Assembly (NCBI RefSeq): GCF_042139015.1
Contig: NZ_JBHIKY010000007.1
Span: 1 to 64,000, forward strand
Length of the DNA stretch: 64,000 nt
Source of the DNA: JBHIKY01 sp042139015
GTDB lineage: Bacteria > Bacillota > Bacilli > Bacillales > Marinococcaceae
Reading direction: 5' to 3'
In this document: positions 8,471 to 17,356 of the stretch, piece by piece
How the letters are laid out: every line of letters begins with the position of its first letter
How positions within the stretch are numbered: the stretch's first letter is position 1
Position numbers and translations under genes: made by a program
Notes under the pieces: model-generated
Seen by the model: only the letters and a program-made list of their open reading frames with translations
What the model was told of the DNA's origin: nothing
Databases searched by the model: none

Positions 8471-8498
8471 TTGACATCTATTTTTATTACGTTATGAT
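8471..8498 (+). promoter_or_regulatory. gbsR promoter
   Basis: A perfect TTGACA at 8471-8476 and TATGAT at 8493-8498 with a 16-base spacer. The -10 lies inside the second operator-like repeat, which predicts autoregulation of gbsR. Confidence 0.75.
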
Positions 8499-8525
8499 TA
8501 TAACTTGTAAAGAAAAAATTTAACG
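8489..8525 (+). repeat. Operator-like direct repeat, copy 2 (gbsR promoter)
   Basis: The partner of 8308-8343, one base longer, beginning ACGTTATGATTA and ending AAAAATTTAACG. It covers the gbsR -10 region and transcription start, so a protein bound here would repress gbsR and perhaps the downstream choline transporter. Confidence 0.65.
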
Positions 8526-8557
8526 AATTTAATTAATTGAACGAGAGGAGGGACAGC

Positions 8558-9115
8558 ATGTCTGACAATCAAGATCAGGCGGCACGTGAATCGATAAATT
8601 TTGCGAAGGATCTTGTGGTGGATTCAATTGCAGAAACTATGGATTTGTACGGTGTGACACGTAGTGTCGGCACTCTCTACGGAACAATGTATCTAGAAGG
8701 GGATATGACACTGGATGAAATGCGGGAAAAGCTCGGAATGAGTAAACCAAGCATGAGTACCGGTGTTAAAAAGCTTCAGGAGTTCAATGTCGTAAAAAAG
8801 ACATTTCGAAGAGGCAAAAGAAAGCAGACGTATGTAGCCGAAAAAGATTTCTTCCGATTTTTTACTAACTTTTTCAGTCAGAAATGGGAAAGAGAAGTAA
8901 AGTTAAATCTGGACTCCATCCATCAGGCGCAGCAGCAGCTTGAAATCATTTTATCTCAAAATGAGATTTCTGCCGACATATTGGAAGAAGCAAATGCTTT
9001 ATATGAACTTCTTGAGAGATCAAAGGCCTACTACCGCTGGCTTGACCGATTAGTGCATTCTATCCAGACTGGAGAAATTTTCTCTTTTATTCCTTTAGAA
9101 GAAGAGAATGAATGA
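8558..9115 (+). CDS. gbsR: Choline-responsive transcriptional repressor (GbsR, MarR-like)
   Basis: A cytosolic DNA-binding protein of 185 residues in the GbsR branch of winged-helix regulators. Known role: represses gbsAB and choline uptake until choline is bound. Seen: helix-turn-helix region around 50-105 (EMREKLGMSKPSMSTGVKKLQEFNVV, basic wing FRRGKRKQTYV) and an aromatic-rich C-terminal half. The ATG at 8558 is preceded by GAGAGGAGGG; a TTG at 8537 in frame lacks such a site. Divergent from gbsAB and upstream of the choline symporter gene, each with an operator-like repeat. Confidence 0.88.
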   Translation: MSDNQDQAARESINFAKDLVVDSIAETMDLYGVTRSVGTLYGTMYLEGDMTLDEMREKLGMSKPSMSTGVKKLQEFNVVKKTFRRGKRKQTYVAEKDFFRFFTNFFSQKWEREVKLNLDSIHQAQQQLEIILSQNEISADILEEANALYELLERSKAYYRWLDRLVHSIQTGEIFSFIPLEEENE

Positions 9116-9238
9116 TAAAAAATACCATGTGTCCTGATTAAAAGAACATCATTGGTTCTTTGGGCGGGATACGTGTGCATCGAATAGATTTCATAATATT
9201 TACAATTTTCTATATAATATACTTTTGGGGTGATGCAG

Positions 9239-10867
9239 ATGAAAGAAAAGAACACATCTTTATTAAAAACCATTGGTTTTGCCGCATTGATGATCGGCGT
9301 TATCATTTATGTAATATTAACTGATACTGATATAGCCTGGGGCGGCTTTGTTTCCATGCTATTATTTTATGCACTTATTTACTATATTGGTGCGTTCTTT
9401 GCAGCCAAAAAATCAGAGTCGTTAAGCGACATGATGGTGGCAAAACGCAGTATCCCTCTTGGTGTTGCAATGTTTACGATGGCTGCAACCTGGGTTGGCG
9501 GAGGCTATATTAACGGCACCGCTGAATCAACATACGCAGACGGTCTCGTGTGGGCACAGGCACCATGGGGCTATGCACTCAGTTTAATTATAGGTGGGAT
9601 TTTTTACGCGAGAAAGATGCGCCGCTTTGAATTCATGACTATTATAGATCCACTGGAGCAGCGCTTTGGAAGCAAAATGGCAGGTATTTTATACATCCCG
9701 GCGCTCCTTGGTGAATTATTTTGGAGTGGAGCCATCCTGACAGCACTCGGCACTACCTTCGGAACCATTCTGGGGCTTGACTTCTCTACGTCTATTATTA
9801 TTTCTGCTATTATAGCTATTGCTTATACAGTATTTGGCGGCATGTGGGCAGTAGCTTATACCGATGTATTTCAAATGGCAATTCTTCTGATTGGACTGTT
9901 TTTAGTGTTACCATTTGCTTTTGGAAATGTCGGCAGTCTCAGTGTAAATTGGGAGAATTATCAGGCTGATTTCGGAACGTACGCTAACCTTTTTCCTCCG
10001 TTGGACGGATGGAACCATCCTGATTGGGGCAATTATTATTGGAATTGGTGGGATTATGCATTGCTGCTTATTTTCGGCGGTATCGCGTGGCAGGTCTATT
10101 TCCAGCGCGTGTTGTCCGCAAAGGATGAAAACACAGCAATGTGGCTGTCTATTTCAGCCGGTTTCATATGTCTCATTGCTGCTCTTCCAGCAGTTCTCAT
10201 TGGGATAATAGGCTATAATGCAGATTGGAGCGCGTTTGGAGCACAGGCTCCTGAATCAGCCGCAATGGTACTCCCGCAGGTGCTGCGCTTTTTAACTCCT
10301 GAGCTGATCGCAGCGGTCGGTCTTGGCGCATTGGCTGCGGCAGTAATGTCCTCTATGGACTCTTCCATTTTATCTGCGTCCTCTATGGCTGCCTGGAATA
10401 TTTACCGCCCGTTAATCAAACCGAAAGCGGGAGAGGCTGAACTGAAGAAAGTCATCAAGCGCTCCATTATTATTGTCGGAGTAGCTGCAATGATCATCGC
10501 TTTAAACGTAGGCAGTGTTTACACTTTATGGTATCTTGCCTCCGACCTTGTATATTGTATTCTCTTTCCGCAGCTGACAATGGCACTATTTTATAAAAAT
10601 GCGAATTTTTACGGTTCCTTAGCCGGCTTTGCGATAGCAGTGTTTCTTCGTCTTGGCGGCGGAGAACCTGCGATCGGACTTCCGCATTTTCTTCCGTATC
10701 CGATGTTTGAAGATGGCCTTGTGCTCTTTCCATTTCGGACTCTTGCGATGGCAGCTGCATTCATTACTATTTTCATCGTTTCAGAATTAACGAAGAAAAA
10801 ATGTCCGCCCAAACGACTTCTTATGCCGCACGAACATGTGAACAATCGGGCAATGGAGCAAAAATAA
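9239..10867 (+). CDS. Sodium:solute symporter, predicted high-affinity choline importer
   Basis: A 542-residue membrane protein of the sodium/solute symporter family (LeuT fold, about 13 hydrophobic segments). The N-terminal ATWVGGGYINGTAESTY and GLVWAQAPWGYALS stretches and the FGGMWAVAYTDVFQM segment resemble the CHT1 choline transporter branch rather than the BCCT-type OpuD or ABC-type OpuB usually tied to gbs genes. The location next to gbsR/gbsAB supports choline as the substrate. ATG 9239 is chosen because GGGGTG lies six bases upstream; ATG 9233 and GTG 9230 overlap that site. Spacing of about 120 bases from gbsR allows its own promoter. Confidence 0.82.
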   Translation: MKEKNTSLLKTIGFAALMIGVIIYVILTDTDIAWGGFVSMLLFYALIYYIGAFFAAKKSESLSDMMVAKRSIPLGVAMFTMAATWVGGGYINGTAESTYADGLVWAQAPWGYALSLIIGGIFYARKMRRFEFMTIIDPLEQRFGSKMAGILYIPALLGELFWSGAILTALGTTFGTILGLDFSTSIIISAIIAIAYTVFGGMWAVAYTDVFQMAILLIGLFLVLPFAFGNVGSLSVNWENYQADFGTYANLFPPLDGWNHPDWGNYYWNWWDYALLLIFGGIAWQVYFQRVLSAKDENTAMWLSISAGFICLIAALPAVLIGIIGYNADWSAFGAQAPESAAMVLPQVLRFLTPELIAAVGLGALAAAVMSSMDSSILSASSMAAWNIYRPLIKPKAGEAELKKVIKRSIIIVGVAAMIIALNVGSVYTLWYLASDLVYCILFPQLTMALFYKNANFYGSLAGFAIAVFLRLGGGEPAIGLPHFLPYPMFEDGLVLFPFRTLAMAAAFITIFIVSELTKKKCPPKRLLMPHEHVNNRAMEQK

Positions 10868-10985
10868 ATCTAATTACAGTTGGGACATATCCCAGTAAAT
10901 AAAGATGGGAGACTGCGACAAAAACCCAAATGAAAGCCTGCAGGACGGCGACTCCGAACGTACATTTCATCTTTCATCAGATTAA

Positions 10986-11069
10986 AATAAAGCGCTTCTG
11001 ACTATCATCATTGATAACCGGAAGCGCTTTTTACTTTTCACAGACCGTTATGTCCCGGCCTCTTTTCTG
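10986..11069 (+). repeat. Hairpin repeat, copy 2 (right flank of the gbs cluster)
   Basis: Arms AGCGCTTCTGACTATCAT and GATAACCGGAAGCGCT around a short loop, then TTTTTAC, then CAGACCGTTATGTCCCGGCCTCTTT. Same order and orientation as 5478-5556. It can terminate transcription of the choline symporter gene. Confidence 0.75.
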
Positions 11070-11075
11070 TGCACA

Positions 11076-11116
11076 TAAAAATGGAGTCAGGATTGAATTC
11101 ATCCTCACTCCATTTT
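11076..11116 (-). terminator. Terminator of the sulP-usp transcript
   Basis: On the minus strand AAAATGGAGT-AGGAT and ATCCT-ACTCCATTTT form a long stem around GAATTC, followed by T residues. It lies about 40 bases after the stop codon of the universal stress protein. Confidence 0.8.
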
Positions 11117-11152
11117 GTTCTTGTGAAATACTTTTGATGCAGCCCCGTTTGG

Positions 11153-11572
11153 TTATTTCACGATCATAACAGGACAGTGCACTCTTTTCGCTACTTTGTG
11201 GCTCACACTGCCGAGTACCATTGTTTGAAGCTGATTTAACCCGCGGCTGCCAAGTACAACGCAGTCATACTCTCCATCGTTTGCAAATTTTACGATAGTC
11301 GGACCCGGCTCTCCGTGCTTAAGATGAATCTCATAAGAAATATTTTTTTCTTTTAATTTAATTTCAATTGGCTCAAGCTTTTCTTTCCGCTTTGATTGAA
11401 TTACATCCTTATCACCATATCGAAGAACATCGGACTTAGATTTATCTCCGTCGACAATATAAATAATGTCAATGTGACCTGCTTGTTCTCTTTCTGCCAG
11501 AGCAATTGCATGATCTGCAGAGCGGAGAGAATGCTCAGATCCGTCGGCAGCCAGTAATATTTTTTCGTACAT
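11153..11572 (-). CDS. Universal stress protein, UspA family
   Basis: A 139-residue cytosolic protein. Seen: N-terminal MYEKILLAADGSEHS and the C-terminal nucleotide-binding signature VVLGSRGLNQLQTMVLGSVSHKV...CPVMIVK (G-2x-G-9x-G-S/T), which marks ATP-binding Usp proteins. It is the second gene after the SulP permease (22-base gap), a common pairing that suggests a regulatory link to the transporter, although that link is inference. Confidence 0.88.
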   Translation of the reverse strand: MYEKILLAADGSEHSLRSADHAIALAEREQAGHIDIIYIVDGDKSKSDVLRYGDKDVIQSKRKEKLEPIEIKLKEKNISYEIHLKHGEPGPTIVKFANDGEYDCVVLGSRGLNQLQTMVLGSVSHKVAKRVHCPVMIVK

Positions 11573-11594
11573 ATTCGTTCACCGTCCTATTTGA

Positions 11595-13049
11595 TTAGTG
11601 GCCGGAGGATAATCCATCAAGCTTATTCATGAGCTGAGAGCTTTCTTTGTTTATGCCTTTAAAAGTCACAGCGATATCTCTCTGTCCAAATTTAGTTTTT
11701 ATCTTTTCAATTGCTTCCACTGCTGAATCATCCCATACATGGGCTCTTGTTAAATCTATTGTGACTTTGTTGATATTTTCATTATAATTAAAGCTTTTCA
11801 CAAAGTCAGTAACTGAAGCGAAAAAGATTTGTCCATCAACGGTATAGATTTTTTCGTTCTTCTCTTTTCCAGCTTCTTTCGTAACATGAACTTTAGAAAT
11901 CTTAGCGGCAAAGAAAATAGCACTAAGCACTACGCCGGCGAGTACCCCTTTGGAGAGATCGTGCGTAATCACTACTGTCGCGACGGTAACTACCATAACG
12001 GTAGAGTCACTCTTTGGCACCTTGGTCATCATCCGAAGTGAGCTCCAGTCAAACGTACTGATGGCTACCATAATCATCACCCCGGCGAGAGCTGCTAATG
12101 GTATTTGAACGACCAGATTTCCGAGGACAAGCATAAGAAAAAGTAAAAAAACTGCTGCTACAAAGGCGGATAATCTACCTTTACCGCCTGATTTTACATT
12201 AATAACCGATTGACCAATCATCGCACAGCCCGCCATTCCACCGAAAAAACCGGTAACGACATTTGCATACCCCTGGCCCCGCGCTTCCTTGTCTTTATTG
12301 CTTTCCGTATCTGTCATATCATCCACAATGGTAGCTGTTAACAGAGATTCAAGCAGGCCGACCACTGTAAGCGCCAGTGCATAAGGGAAAATAATAATTA
12401 AGGTTTCAAGGTTAAGAGGTATTGCTGGAAGCAAGAACACCGGCAGAGTATCAGGCAGAGCACCCATGTCCCCTACATTTCTAACATCAGATCCAATAAA
12501 TACAGCAAGTGCTGTAACAATAATAATGGCAATCAGTGTAGATGGAACTGCTTTGGTGAACTTTGGAAATAAATAAATGATAGCTAGAGTTAAGGCAACA
12601 AAGGTATACATTACCCAGCCTTCTCCTTTAAAATGATCAAACTGAGCGGTGAAAATGAGGATCGCCAGTGCATTAACAAAACCGACCATCACAGAGCGTG
12701 GAATAAATTTCATTAACCTCGACAATCCGCTGAATCCAAAAATAATTTGCAGTATTCCTGTTAAAATCGTTGCTGCGAGCAGATATTCCAGGCCGTGCTC
12801 AGCAACGAGTGTAATCATTAATAAAGCCATAGCCCCTGTCGCTGCAGAAATCATTCCAGGTCTGCCTCCTACAAACGAGATGACAAGTGCAATACAAAAA
12901 GAAGCGTAGAGACCTACCTTTGGATCTACTCCTGCGATGATCGAAAAGGCAATTGCTTCTGGAATAAGAGCCAATGCCACCACGATTCCGGCTAAAATAT
13001 CTCCGCGGATATTGCCGAACCATTCATTTTTCAGTTGTGCTGCGTTCAC
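11595..13049 (-). CDS. SulP-family anion permease with STAS domain
   Basis: A 484-residue inner-membrane transporter of SulP type (sulfate, bicarbonate or other anions). Seen: NIRGDILAGIVVALALIPEAIAFSIIAGVDP at the start, a GGMAGCAMIGQSVINVKSGGKGRLS motif near residue 270, and a C-terminal STAS domain from about 395 onward (VDGQIFFASV...VTIDLTRAHVWDDSAVEAIEKI). The start is a GTG at 13049 behind GAGGAG. First gene of a two-gene transcript with the Usp gene. Substrate not decidable; bicarbonate uptake is a reasonable alternative to sulfate. Confidence 0.88.
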   Translation of the reverse strand: MNAAQLKNEWFGNIRGDILAGIVVALALIPEAIAFSIIAGVDPKVGLYASFCIALVISFVGGRPGMISAATGAMALLMITLVAEHGLEYLLAATILTGILQIIFGFSGLSRLMKFIPRSVMVGFVNALAILIFTAQFDHFKGEGWVMYTFVALTLAIIYLFPKFTKAVPSTLIAIIIVTALAVFIGSDVRNVGDMGALPDTLPVFLLPAIPLNLETLIIIFPYALALTVVGLLESLLTATIVDDMTDTESNKDKEARGQGYANVVTGFFGGMAGCAMIGQSVINVKSGGKGRLSAFVAAVFLLFLMLVLGNLVVQIPLAALAGVMIMVAISTFDWSSLRMMTKVPKSDSTVMVVTVATVVITHDLSKGVLAGVVLSAIFFAAKISKVHVTKEAGKEKNEKIYTVDGQIFFASVTDFVKSFNYNENINKVTIDLTRAHVWDDSAVEAIEKIKTKFGQRDIAVTFKGINKESSQLMNKLDGLSSGH

Positions 13050-13124
13050 TTGTTATCTCCTCTTTTCAATTTTTTTGAGCAGAACGTTGTTTCTCACCGT
13101 ACGTTCAAGCCTTTTTTTACAAAT

Positions 13125-13149
13125 AGCTTATGTCTCCGTTACATAAGCT
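13125..13149 (-). promoter_or_regulatory. Perfect hairpin in the sulP 5' leader
   Basis: AGCTTATGT and ACATAAGCT form a perfect 9-bp stem with a 7-base loop, between the promoter and the ribosome-binding site. No adjacent T-run makes it a clear terminator, so it may stabilise the mRNA or bind a regulator. Confidence 0.45.
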
Positions 13150-13167
13150 CCCGTTGTGAACATGCGG

Positions 13168-13195
13168 ATTGTATCACACAATCGATATACTTCAA
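13168..13195 (-). promoter_or_regulatory. Promoter of the sulP-usp transcript
   Basis: On the minus strand TTGAAG (13195-13190), 16-base spacer and TACAAT (13173-13168). Confidence 0.6.
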
Positions 13196-13274
13196 AACGC
13201 TTCTAATTGCTATGTAAGCGTGAATCATCTTTGTTTTTCTTTTTATTTCTTCTTATTTCATTCACTTACTTCAA

Positions 13275-13308
13275 TAAAAAAAGCTACCCACAATATGGAT
13301 AACTTTAG
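13275..13308 (-). terminator. Terminator of the HD hydrolase gene
   Basis: On the minus strand AAAGTTATCC and GGGTAGCTTT pair around a short loop, followed by seven T residues. It starts immediately after the stop codon of the HD-domain gene. Confidence 0.7.
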
Positions 13309-13311
13309 TGC

Positions 13312-13944
13312 TTATAGTTTTCCTTCCCATTCACTATAAAACTGTTCTAAATAGCTGATCATATATTTTTGACGCTGATTGGCAACTTTTTTAGCCGTTT
13401 CTGTATTCATTAAACTTTTCAATAGAAATAATTTGTCGAAGAAATGTTGAATAGCTGTGTCGCGGTTATCTTTGTCCTCCGCAGCCGGTTCGTGCAGCGG
13501 TTTACCATGTGACCCTGAGTAGGCAAAGGCGCGGGCAATCCCGATGGCTCCAATGGCATCAAGGCGGTCCGCATCCTGCACAATCCGTCCCTCCAGTGTA
13601 TTCATTGGCGGATTGGATCCTTTTCTCCATGACATCGTTTTAATTATATCCATAACATGATCTCGTTTATGTGAATTTTCCACATGCTGGTCCAGCCAAT
13701 TTTTCACGTTGGCTTGTCCTGCATGCTCTGTCTCATTCAATTTTGAATCAGCAATATCATGCAGCCAGGCCGCTAATTCGCAAATAAATCTGTCGGCCCC
13801 TTCTTCCTCTGCCAGTCGAACCGACCAGACAGCCACTCGGTGTGAATGCCAGAAGTCATGGGCGGGATCTGTATTTTGAAAAAAACGATGTGCCTCGGTT
13901 TTCGCCTGCTGCAGAATGTATTTATCGTTCTTTAAATATTCCAT
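13312..13944 (-). CDS. HD-domain phosphohydrolase (YpgQ/YedJ-like)
   Basis: A cytosolic metal-dependent hydrolase of about 210 residues. Seen: the HD-type metal site H...HD...D as HDFWHSHRVAVW followed by ELAAWLHDIADSK, and DADRLDAIGAIGIARAF downstream, typical of YpgQ-like proteins, some of which are nucleotide pyrophosphohydrolases. The ATG at 13944 is chosen because GAGGAGGG lies seven bases upstream; the frame is open 16 codons further without such a site. Single gene with its own terminator. Confidence 0.82.
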   Translation of the reverse strand: MEYLKNDKYILQQAKTEAHRFFQNTDPAHDFWHSHRVAVWSVRLAEEEGADRFICELAAWLHDIADSKLNETEHAGQANVKNWLDQHVENSHKRDHVMDIIKTMSWRKGSNPPMNTLEGRIVQDADRLDAIGAIGIARAFAYSGSHGKPLHEPAAEDKDNRDTAIQHFFDKLFLLKSLMNTETAKKVANQRQKYMISYLEQFYSEWEGKL

Positions 13945-14111
13945 TTCTCTCCCTCCTCTTTTTATCATAGCATCCTTCTTCCTGAGACGCACAAAGTTCT
14001 TTTCTAAATATACAGATTTTGTTCTTTAAATGCACTATCGAACAAGGCGCAGCCCCGTTTGATTTATGATAAAATATAGCTTATGGATTTGCAGGCAAAG
14101 GAGGCAGCCCC

Positions 14112-17100
14112 TTGCAAACATTAACGAAAGAAAAAATTCGCTCCCTGGTCGGCCAGAAAATATACCAACGGGGGAGTGCCTATTATAGAGAAGACAGAGT
14201 TACTCATATAGAAACGAATAAGGTTGGCTCTTTTACTCAAGTCTCCGCTCGTGTGATCGGCTCAAAATCTTACCACACAGAAGTTCTCTTAAATGAAGAA
14301 AGTGAGGTACGTGACGAGTTCTGTACATGCCCAGCATTTGAAGGCGGGTTTGATTATTGCAAACACATTGCTGCACTGCTGCTTACCCAGACCGGAGCAC
14401 CCAGCCGACCATCCACTGATCTTCCTTCATTTTTCAAAAAAAAGCAGAAACAGCCGGATGAATGGGAGCAGACTTCTTCACTAAAGAAACTGTTCGTAGA
14501 TTATTTTGCCGGACGAATGCAGACAGTCGAATCGATTGGTGAAGCACTAAAGACAGAATATGCCTTGAGCTTTCGAACGGACCATTCACATTCACAGGAA
14601 TACTACTTTTCTATTCAACTAAAGATCGGCACTGATAAAAAATATGTAGTAAAGGATATTGAAGCACTGCTTGCTGCGATGCGGCAGCGTTCGTTACTTC
14701 CTTTCACCAAAAAATTTACCTTTGATCCTACGAACCATTACTTTAAAGAAGAGGATCTTGCTGTTTTGAGAAAGCTCGAGGACATCCTTCGAAATCAAAG
14801 CTGGGGGGAGGGGCAGCGCGGCTATTTTATGAGCGGTTCTGGACAAAAGAGTGAAGTCGAGGTACCTCCCGTTGCAGCAAATGATATGTTAAACGCATTA
14901 TTTTCATGCGAAAATGTCTATATACGTACTTCCTTTGGCAGCGAAATCCCTTTAACCGTTAAACAAAGCTGGCCGGGAGAGTTTGTTTTAAACAGAGAGA
15001 AGAACCATTATTATTTAACTTATTCTTCATTCGCCTATCCACCGCGAAACGTAAGTCTTACTCCTTATTATTTATGGAACGATAAGCTCTATGAAACGAA
15101 AGAAGAAGACAGGTCGACAAAACTGCTGTTTCACATGCTTATGGATACACCGAAGGGACGCCTCCCTTTGAAAAAAGACGAGCTAGAACAAGTGTATGCG
15201 AACATCGTTTTACCGTTAAAAGAAAAATCACGTTTGAAGTTGGACAATGAGGTTGAAAAAAACGTCATTGAACACCCTTTACAGGCAAAGGTGTACTTAG
15301 AAGCGCTGGAAGGTTCCATTCAGGCGGAGCCGCTTTTCACCTACGGCTCTCATTCCTTTCATGCAGTAACTGAGGAAAGGCCCCCCGCTGAAGATGACAG
15401 GCTGATTTCTAGAAATGTACAAAAGGAAGAAGAGATTCTGCAGCTATTTGAGGAAGCAGGATTCCATTGGAACGGCAAAGCCTTATCCCTGACCGATGAA
15501 GAGGATATCATTTATTTTCTGCTTGAAATTCTGCCGGAACTGAAGAAAAAAGCAGTCGTATTCATGAGCAGAGATCTTGATAACATGATTGTTGAATCGT
15601 CTTCATTTTCTCTAGAGTCAAAGCTTGATTCCTCTCTCAGCTGGCTCGATATCTCCTTTCAGACCGATGATCTTGATGAGCAGGAGCTTTATGAGCTGAT
15701 GCGCTCATTAAAAGAAAAAAAGAAATTCCATAAAACGAGGGACGGCCGTTTTGTACCGCTAGAGGATGAGATGTTTGAAGACCTTCGCTCTCTGCTTACA
15801 GATGAATCAGCTACTGACTTTGAGAACGGTTCTCTTCGGTTTCCCGCCTATAAAGCCTTTCAAATGGACCAATACATGGAATCCGGCAGAAGATGGGCAA
15901 AGGATGAAAGTCTTGAAAAGCTTTTGAGTGATATTAGAACACCAGAAGAGAGACACTCTCCGCTTCCGGCTGGATTGAATGCGTCTCTGCGGGATTACCA
16001 GGAAAAGGGATATCAATGGTTCAAGGTATTATCAGAGTATGGATTCGGCGGGATTCTTGCAGATGATATGGGTCTTGGAAAAACGTTACAGACGCTTACC
16101 TTTATATTGTCAGAACGAGAGATTTCCCAGGCAGAGCCTCCTTTTCTGGTGGTTGCCCCATCCTCTCTTGTTTATAACTGGGAAAAGGAAGCAGCGTTTT
16201 TCACACCACGTCTTCGGACCAGTATTATTCAGGGCAGCAAAGAAGAGCGGCGCCAGCAATTGACGAACATAAATGGCAGCGACGTCCTGATCACTTCTTA
16301 TCCATTACTGCGACGGGATACTGATTTATACGAGGACCTTGAGTTTCAGGGCATCATTCTGGATGAAGCCCAGGCTGTAAAAAATCACACCTCCAAAACC
16401 TTCCGGTCGGTCAGACAGCTGAAAACAAAAAAAGCATTCGCATTAAGCGGAACGCCCATAGAAAATAAAGTTGAGGAGCTTTGGTCCTTATTTGCGATTT
16501 TAATGCCAGGGTTATTTTCGGACATTAAAGCCTTTAAATCGTTAGAGCCAAAACAGGTAAGTCAGCGAATCTCCCCTTTTATCCTAAGGCGCACTAAGAA
16601 AGAAGTATTAAAGGAACTGCCGGATAAAATTGAAACGACCAGACATTGTGAACTTTCCAAAAAGCAACGAGAAACCTATGTTGCTTATCTAAATAGAATT
16701 AAGACAGAAACAGCCCTCCAGCTTGAAGCTGGTTTTCAGCAGAACCGAATGAACATTCTCGCCAACTTAACAAGACTTCGTCAGCTCTGCTGCCATCCAG
16801 GCATGTTTCTTGAGGATTACACAGGAGGTTCCGGCAAACTGGATGAACTGATGGAATTCATGCAGGAAGCCAGAGAAAATAATAACCGAGTACTCGTGTT
16901 TTCCCAGTTCACTACAATGCTGAGCATTATTTCAGAAGCATTTAATAAAGAAGGTCTCGATTACTTTTATCTGGATGGCCAAACACCTTCCCAGGAGAGA
17001 CTGGCATTGACGGAACGTTTTAATCAAGGCGAAAAAGAAGCATTTCTTATTTCATTGAAAGCAGGCGGAACTGGATTGAATCTCACAGGGGCAGATACAG

Positions 17101-17342
17101 TAGTTCTCTTTGATTTATGGTGGAATCCTGCTGTTGAGAACCAGGCTGCCGACCGTGCCCACCGGATTGGCCAAAAACAGGTGGTGCAGGTGATGAAACT
17201 TATATCACAGGGAACTATAGAAGAAAAAATACAACAGCTCCAGGATAAGAAAAAAGCATTGTTCGATCAGGTAATTCAATCCGGTGAAACAAGCCTGAGT
17301 TCTTTATCAGAAAATGATATAAGGGAGCTGCTCGAATTATAG
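14112..17342 (+). CDS. SWIM zinc-finger SNF2-family helicase/ATPase
   Basis: A 1076-residue DNA-dependent ATPase related to RapA/Swi2-Snf2. Seen: an N-terminal SWIM zinc finger with C71, C73, C83 and H85 (FCTCPAFEGG...YCKHIA), a long middle region, then the helicase core with Walker A ADDMGLGKT near 649, the DEAQ box near 750, GTPIENKVEELWSL and the C-terminal lobe ending in AADRAHRIGQ near 1014. Such proteins act on DNA, perhaps with RNA polymerase, but the role in Bacillus is not settled. The start is a TTG behind AAAGGAGG. The next gene begins 14 bases after the stop. Confidence 0.9.
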   Translation: MQTLTKEKIRSLVGQKIYQRGSAYYREDRVTHIETNKVGSFTQVSARVIGSKSYHTEVLLNEESEVRDEFCTCPAFEGGFDYCKHIAALLLTQTGAPSRPSTDLPSFFKKKQKQPDEWEQTSSLKKLFVDYFAGRMQTVESIGEALKTEYALSFRTDHSHSQEYYFSIQLKIGTDKKYVVKDIEALLAAMRQRSLLPFTKKFTFDPTNHYFKEEDLAVLRKLEDILRNQSWGEGQRGYFMSGSGQKSEVEVPPVAANDMLNALFSCENVYIRTSFGSEIPLTVKQSWPGEFVLNREKNHYYLTYSSFAYPPRNVSLTPYYLWNDKLYETKEEDRSTKLLFHMLMDTPKGRLPLKKDELEQVYANIVLPLKEKSRLKLDNEVEKNVIEHPLQAKVYLEALEGSIQAEPLFTYGSHSFHAVTEERPPAEDDRLISRNVQKEEEILQLFEEAGFHWNGKALSLTDEEDIIYFLLEILPELKKKAVVFMSRDLDNMIVESSSFSLESKLDSSLSWLDISFQTDDLDEQELYELMRSLKEKKKFHKTRDGRFVPLEDEMFEDLRSLLTDESATDFENGSLRFPAYKAFQMDQYMESGRRWAKDESLEKLLSDIRTPEERHSPLPAGLNASLRDYQEKGYQWFKVLSEYGFGGILADDMGLGKTLQTLTFILSEREISQAEPPFLVVAPSSLVYNWEKEAAFFTPRLRTSIIQGSKEERRQQLTNINGSDVLITSYPLLRRDTDLYEDLEFQGIILDEAQAVKNHTSKTFRSVRQLKTKKAFALSGTPIENKVEELWSLFAILMPGLFSDIKAFKSLEPKQVSQRISPFILRRTKKEVLKELPDKIETTRHCELSKKQRETYVAYLNRIKTETALQLEAGFQQNRMNILANLTRLRQLCCHPGMFLEDYTGGSGKLDELMEFMQEARENNNRVLVFSQFTTMLSIISEAFNKEGLDYFYLDGQTPSQERLALTERFNQGEKEAFLISLKAGGTGLNLTGADTVVLFDLWWNPAVENQAADRAHRIGQKQVVQVMKLISQGTIEEKIQQLQDKKKALFDQVIQSGETSLSSLSENDIRELLEL

Positions 17343-17356
17343 AGAGGGGAAAACGC

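Noticed and set aside
13182..13220. cre boxes near the sulP promoter
   Set aside because: Two CGTT/GCGT-centred stretches match the consensus at too few positions.
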